Assembly (NCBI GenBank): GCA_022447885.1
Contig: JAKUTA010000044.1
Coordinates: 1 to 8,303 of the forward strand
Source: Candidatus Poseidoniales archaeon
Lineage (GTDB): Archaea > Thermoplasmatota > Poseidoniia > Poseidoniales > Thalassarchaeaceae
Length of the DNA stretch: 8,303 bases
Direction: 5' to 3'
The translations under genes and the position numbers were made by a program. The notes under the pieces were generated by a model. The model was not told where the DNA came from. It made no database searches and was given only the letters and a program-made list of their open reading frames with translations. This document shows positions 5,685 to 8,303 of the stretch, piece by piece (the first letter of the stretch is position 1; each line of letters begins with the position of its first letter).

Positions 5685-6620
5685 TCACTGGCCATCCAGC
5701 AGTTCGCGGATTCCGCGGGCGAGCGCGGGGGCGGCGGAGACGTTCGAGCGCGGGTTGGGGAGCGAGTCGGTGGCGTGGACGCCGTCGACATGCGCGTCGA
5801 GGCGGCTGAGGGCTCCCCCGGTGAACAGCCCATGGGTGCAGGCGGCGTGAACCTGTGCGGCTCCCTGTCGGCGGAGGGCGTCAGCGGCCTTGCAGATGGT
5901 GCCGCCGGTGCTGATCATGTCGTCTACGATGGCGACCACCGAGCCGTCGACGTCGAGGTCCTTCGGCGTGTGTTCGATCGTGTGTGCGTCGATCCTCTTC
6001 TTCTCGAGATAGGAGAAATCGCAGCCTATGCGGTTGGCGACCTCGCTCGCTCGCTCGATTGCTCCCTTGTCCGGGCTGAGCACGAAGTTCGGTGCGATGG
6101 TCTCCTTCAGGTGTTCGGAGATCTCGGGCATGGCGCTGGTGAAGGCGACGGGGACGTCGAGGTCCGAGAGCACCGCGGGAGCATGCAGGTCGAGCACGGC
6201 CATCCCATCACAGCGGCGTGCGAGCAGACGGGCGATGAGCGCCGCGGAGATGACTTCCCCCTGTTGGAAGCGCTTGTCCTGTCGCGAGTAGCCGAAGTAG
6301 GGGATGGCGAGGAAGACACCGGGTCCGACATCATCCAGATCCCCTGGACCGGTGCCTGTCAGGTTGGTCAGGTCACCAGCGCGCACGTCCTGGATCGCCT
6401 CGAGCAGCAGCAGCGCCTCCACGATGCCGGAGTCGGGGAAGGTGCTGGCGACGATGACGACCGGTTCGGACCGCACCGCCTCCAGGCTTTCGGGTGGCAC
6501 GCGCACGTATCCTTCGGAGTCGGGGAAGCGGCGAGCATCGAGCGGATGGTGCTCAGAGCCGAGTTCGGCGGCCAATGCGGAAGCCAGCTGCCCCCCGTTG
6601 CTACCGGAGACGACAGGCAT
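5685..6620 (-). CDS. prs: ribose-phosphate pyrophosphokinase (PRPP synthetase)
   Basis: This is a 311-residue enzyme that makes 5-phosphoribosyl 1-diphosphate from ribose 5-phosphate and ATP for nucleotide, histidine and tryptophan synthesis. Motifs visible: FPDSEGYVR (32-40); PYFGYSRQDKRF (107-118), the catalytic flexible-loop region; LDLHAP (143-148); SPDKGA (182-187); YLEKKRI (204-210); and the PRPP-binding loop IVDDMISTGGT (231-241). Between the LLLLEAIQDVR helix and the PYFGY strand there is a Gly/Asp-rich stretch at about 82-101 that is longer than in most relatives. The frame is open up to 6713, but the ATG at 6620 has GAGGAGA (6625-6631) four bases upstream and gives the expected N-terminus. 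It ends 178 bases before L7Ae, which has its own promoter. Confidence 0.95.
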   Translation of the reverse strand: MPVVSGSNGGQLASALAAELGSEHHPLDARRFPDSEGYVRVPPESLEAVRSEPVVIVASTFPDSGIVEALLLLEAIQDVRAGDLTNLTGTGPGDLDDVGPGVFLAIPYFGYSRQDKRFQQGEVISAALIARLLARRCDGMAVLDLHAPAVLSDLDVPVAFTSAMPEISEHLKETIAPNFVLSPDKGAIERASEVANRIGCDFSYLEKKRIDAHTIEHTPKDLDVDGSVVAIVDDMISTGGTICKAADALRRQGAAQVHAACTHGLFTGGALSRLDAHVDGVHATDSLPNPRSNVSAAPALARGIRELLDGQ

Positions 6621-6728
6621 CGGCTCTCCTCGGTTGCGCCGAGCCCACATCTCTTGAAGGGCTTTCCCTGCCTGTACAACCTTGGTTGCAGCCCGGTACG
6701 AGGGCGATTCCAACCGTTCCCGAGGGAG

Positions 6729-6803
6729 TGGGCGAGGCCGGATTTGAACCGGCGACCTCCCGGTTATCAGCCGGGTGCTCCAACCAACCTAAGCTACCCG
6801 CCC
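6729..6803 (-). tRNA. tRNA-Ile, anticodon GAU
   Basis: The minus strand folds into a standard cloverleaf. The acceptor stem is GGGCGGG with CTCGCCC (one G-U) and discriminator A. The D-arm stem is GCTT with GAGC. The anticodon stem is CCCGG with CCGGG, with loop CTGATAA, giving anticodon GAT. The variable loop is AGGTC, and the T arm is GCCGG, TTCAAAT, CCGGC. No intron is present and CCA is not encoded: the bases after the discriminator read CTCC. It lies 108 bases upstream of the PRPP synthetase start on the same strand. Confidence 0.97.
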
Positions 6804-6831
6804 GGAGCAGGCGTCGCCACATTGGCCCGTG

Positions 6832-6837
6832 AAATAA
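6832..6837 (-). promoter_or_regulatory. possible TATA element for tRNA-Ile
   Basis: TTATTT on the minus strand lies about 29-34 bases upstream of the mature tRNA 5' end, in a short gap between the PRC-barrel gene and the tRNA. Position is right for an archaeal TATA box starting transcription a few bases before the tRNA. The match to the consensus is only moderate. Confidence 0.4.
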
Positions 6838-6855
6838 CGGTGCCGGTCAAGCCGT

Positions 6856-7440
6856 TCACTCACTGTCTTCAGAGTTCAACTTCAGATAACTCGGTAGCCC
6901 CATCAACTTCTCGAATGTGCGTGACAGCACCACCTCATCCAGCCGGGCGCGCGTGCGCGCCAGGAACGTGACGGGGACATTCACAACATCCGGTGTGTCG
7001 TAGCGTCGGCGTACGACGGAGCGCATCTTGACGACCACACCACGGTATGTCCGCTTGACTTTGACCAGACCGATGATGACCCCGATCTCCATACCTTGGC
7101 TGTCGAGCACCGCTCGATCGAGCAGTTCGTCCGGCGAGTAGAGTTGTTCGTCGATCCTCACGGTGTTCCTCCACCTCCTCTGGAGTTCTCGCATCGATTT
7201 CGACAACTTCACTGAACCATCGTTCTGGATGCTGTGCAGCAGTTCCTTGGAGAGCGGCGCGAACTCGGCCGGCTTGCGCATGAACTCCTCAGCCACATCG
7301 GGCGCGACCTGTAGCCGTATCGAAGAGACACGCTCCTCGTTCGGGTGGTAACGCTCACCGACAATCGTGCCAACGTGCTTCTTCTGCACGAACACCTCTC
7401 TATCAACCAGTTCTCCAATCCTGAATCCATCATCTGTCAT
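6856..7440 (-). CDS. protein with two PRC-barrel-like halves
   Basis: This is a 194-residue protein without signal peptide or membrane segment. I see two halves of similar plan. The first, about 8-85, contains IGELVDREVFV and VGTIVGERYHPNEERVSSIRL and ends VKLSKSMRELQ. The second, about 104-180, contains LLDRAVLDSQGMEIGVIIGLV and RGVVVKM and ends VVLSRTFEKL. Each looks like a PRC-barrel, a small beta-barrel first known from photosynthetic reaction centre H subunits and the RNA-maturation factor RimM, and common as stand-alone proteins in archaea. The region is basic between the halves (QRRWRN) and at RSVVRRRYD, which could suit RNA contact, but that is inference. The frame is open from a GTG at 7500. 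I start at the ATG at 7440 because GGAGAGGA (7448-7455) lies seven bases upstream. Exact function unknown. Confidence 0.75.
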   Translation of the reverse strand: MTDDGFRIGELVDREVFVQKKHVGTIVGERYHPNEERVSSIRLQVAPDVAEEFMRKPAEFAPLSKELLHSIQNDGSVKLSKSMRELQRRWRNTVRIDEQLYSPDELLDRAVLDSQGMEIGVIIGLVKVKRTYRGVVVKMRSVVRRRYDTPDVVNVPVTFLARTRARLDEVVLSRTFEKLMGLPSYLKLNSEDSE

Positions 7441-7510
7441 TCTGTATTCCTCTCCACTTCTTCTTTCCGTGCATCCCAATACTCGGTCATCATTCGACAC
7501 TTTGGGTCGG

Positions 7511-7518
7511 TATATTAA
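7511..7518 (-). promoter_or_regulatory. probable TATA box of the PRC-barrel gene
   Basis: TTAATATA on the minus strand would start transcription near 7485-7490, leaving a leader of about 45 bases to the ATG at 7440. A second candidate, AATATAATAT at about 7537-7546, lies further upstream. Both are in the AT-rich zone, where such matches also arise by chance. Confidence 0.4.
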
Positions 7519-7546
7519 CTATCTCCCGAATGACGGATATTATATT

Positions 7547-7710
7547 CAATTGAGAATAGCGTATAAACTGCGATTCTTCAATTGGGTAGAGTGAATTATA
7601 GAGGGAGTAATAAGCAACAAGAACTCAATACAAACTGGCTTACAGATTGTCTACTTAGTAGCATATTTCAACTATGATATGACGATATGTTGAGTATGGA
7701 ATCACAATTG
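7547..7710. repeat. three CAATTG palindromes
   Basis: Identical six-base palindromes lie at 7547-7552, 7579-7584 and 7705-7710. The first two share the longer form TTCAATTG and are 32 bases apart, about three helical turns. They could be operator half-sites for a regulator of either flanking gene, or reflect base composition. Confidence 0.2.
7662..7698. repeat. imperfect inverted repeat in the divergent region
   Basis: The arm CATATTTCAAC (7662-7672) is roughly inverted at GTTGAGTATG (7689-7698), around a centre that includes ATAT, GACG and ATAT. The arms have one unpaired base and a mismatch. Its place upstream of the LOG gene would suit a regulator-binding site, but nothing proves it. Confidence 0.25.
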
Positions 7711-7841
7711 GATTATCGGATAATGTCAGAGAAGGGAACAGGTGCTGCAGATTCGAGGATTCCCCCGTTTCGCGCGTCAGGCGGAGATTTTCTTCCACTC
7801 TTCTCACTGCATGCCTTTTTCCGGGAGGGGGTTGACGTGCG

Positions 7842-7849
7842 GGAGGTGA
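7842..7849 (+). promoter_or_regulatory. consensus SD site that sets the LOG gene start
   Basis: GGAGGTGA is a full-length match to the expected archaeal SD sequence and sits five bases before the ATG at 7855. A similar unit, CGGGAGGGGG (7822-7831), lies 18 bases upstream ahead of an in-frame GTG at 7837, so two start units are arranged in tandem. The downstream one is stronger. Confidence 0.75.
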
Positions 7850-7854
7850 CTGAA

Positions 7855-8303
7855 ATGGAAAGAGATGTGCCTTGGGAGGATTCGAAATGGATGCAGAGCC
7901 GAGCGGCCAGACCCTTGCGGCTGCTCGCCGAGTACGTTGAACCGCGAGATCGACTGGAGAAGGAGGGCGTCCATGACACGATCGTCTTCTTCGGCTCAGC
8001 AAGGTTGGAGGCGGACCACCCGGATGCGCTGGTTGCAGCCGAACTAGCTGAGCGTCTGACGGCGTGGGCAATCACGAAACAGGAGGACGGCGGAGGTACT
8101 CGACCGGACGGGTCGCAACGTTTCTACATCACCTCAGGAGGTGGTCCCGGAGTTATGGAGGCTGCCAACCGCGGTGCTCGCCTGGCTGGAGGCAGGTCGG
8201 TCGGCTTGGGAATCGAACTTCCAACAGAGGAGGGCTTGAACGAGGAGATATCACCGGAGCTCGCTCTCAACTTCCGCTACTTCGCCATGCGCAAGTTCTG
8301 GTT
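7855..8303 (+). CDS. LOG/lysine-decarboxylase-like Rossmann protein (5' part)
   Basis: The first 149 codons of a gene that runs off the window. The protein belongs to the LOG group, often misnamed lysine decarboxylase; studied members are phosphoribohydrolases that release the base from nucleoside 5'-monophosphates, as in cytokinin activation. Visible signs are DTIVFFGSAR (41-50), the first strand and loop of the Rossmann fold, and SGGGPGVMEAANRGA (94-108), the hallmark nucleotide-binding segment. These are followed by VGLGIELPTEEG (116-127) and the NFRYFAMRK region (139-147). The PGGxGTxxE catalytic motif would lie beyond the window edge. The ATG at 7855 has a consensus SD site, but the frame is open back to 7678 with ATGs at 7687, 7696 and 7723 and a GTG at 7837. 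It is the only plus-strand gene and is divergent from the PRC-barrel gene. The biological substrate is unknown. Confidence 0.92.
   Translation, partial: MERDVPWEDSKWMQSRAARPLRLLAEYVEPRDRLEKEGVHDTIVFFGSARLEADHPDALVAAELAERLTAWAITKQEDGGGTRPDGSQRFYITSGGGPGVMEAANRGARLAGGRSVGLGIELPTEEGLNEEISPELALNFRYFAMRKFW

Larger units (their letters stand above)
7441..7854. other. divergent intergenic region with AT-rich core
   Basis: This is 414 bases between the divergent PRC-barrel and LOG genes. Bases from about 7500 to 7735 are much richer in A and T than the rest of the window and hold several TATA-like stretches, three CAATTG palindromes and an imperfect inverted repeat. From about 7740 to 7854 the DNA is GC-rich again and open in frame with the LOG gene, so it may be a long leader or an extended N-terminus. 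I find no tRNA or convincing separate small gene. Confidence 0.5.

Noticed and set aside
5547..6971. 474-codon plus-strand ORF
   Set aside because: It lies antisense to PRPP synthetase, tRNA-Ile and part of the PRC-barrel gene. The stretch DLNRRPPGYQPGAPTNL in it is the translation of the tRNA complement, a familiar artefact in GC-rich DNA.
7487..7493. ATGATGA on the minus strand as a C box of a C/D guide RNA
   Set aside because: No CTGA D box occurs at the right distance downstream and no terminal pairing is visible. L7Ae in the window shows such RNAs exist in the cell, but not here.
1..8303. CRISPR array, insertion sequence, integrase site or defence island
   Set aside because: No regularly spaced repeats, transposase or integrase motifs, or terminal inverted repeats were found; gene content is housekeeping.

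Overview
The window is a stretch of archaeal housekeeping DNA. The diagnostic block is the minus-strand cluster L7Ae - S28e - L24e - Ndk - aIF5B, a neighbourhood known from many archaea and absent from bacteria. TATA-like promoter elements, strong Shine-Dalgarno (SD) sites close to the GGAGGTGA consensus, and a tRNA without an encoded CCA agree with this. The coding DNA is GC-rich. An uncultivated Thermoplasmatota-type euryarchaeon (for example a marine group II/III relative) is my best guess, but that placement is inference from protein flavour only.

Layout: nearly everything is on the minus strand, so transcription runs from right to left. From right to left: the 5' part of a plus-strand LOG/lysine-decarboxylase-like Rossmann gene (7855 to the window end, truncated); a 414-base divergent intergenic region whose middle is AT-rich (7441-7854); a protein with two PRC-barrel-like halves (6856-7440); tRNA-Ile(GAU) (6729-6803); ribose-phosphate pyrophosphokinase (5685-6620); the ribosomal/translation operon L7Ae, S28e, L24e, Ndk and aIF5B (5506 down to 2351) behind a clear TATA box; then a MoxR-family AAA+ ATPase (1184-2194) and a ParA-family ATPase (127-1086). 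The first 126 bases hold no gene that I can identify.

How the genes relate: L7Ae, S28e and L24e are large- and small-subunit ribosomal proteins. L7Ae is also a general K-turn binder. aIF5B is the subunit-joining and initiator-tRNA GTPase, and Ndk supplies GTP and other NTPs. PRPP synthetase and tRNA-Ile just upstream fit a growth and translation neighbourhood. MoxR and ParA are two P-loop ATPases of unknown client here, because the usual partners (VWA/DUF58 proteins for MoxR, ParB for ParA) are not in the window.

No defence system, mobile element, CRISPR array or intein was seen. The observations most worth checking are: a chain of two mini-ORFs joined by TGATG overlaps that links moxR to parA; an L24e that has lost three of the four zinc-ligand cysteines; an identical 12-base initiation region in front of the L7Ae and L24e genes; and tandem SD-like start units in front of the LOG gene.
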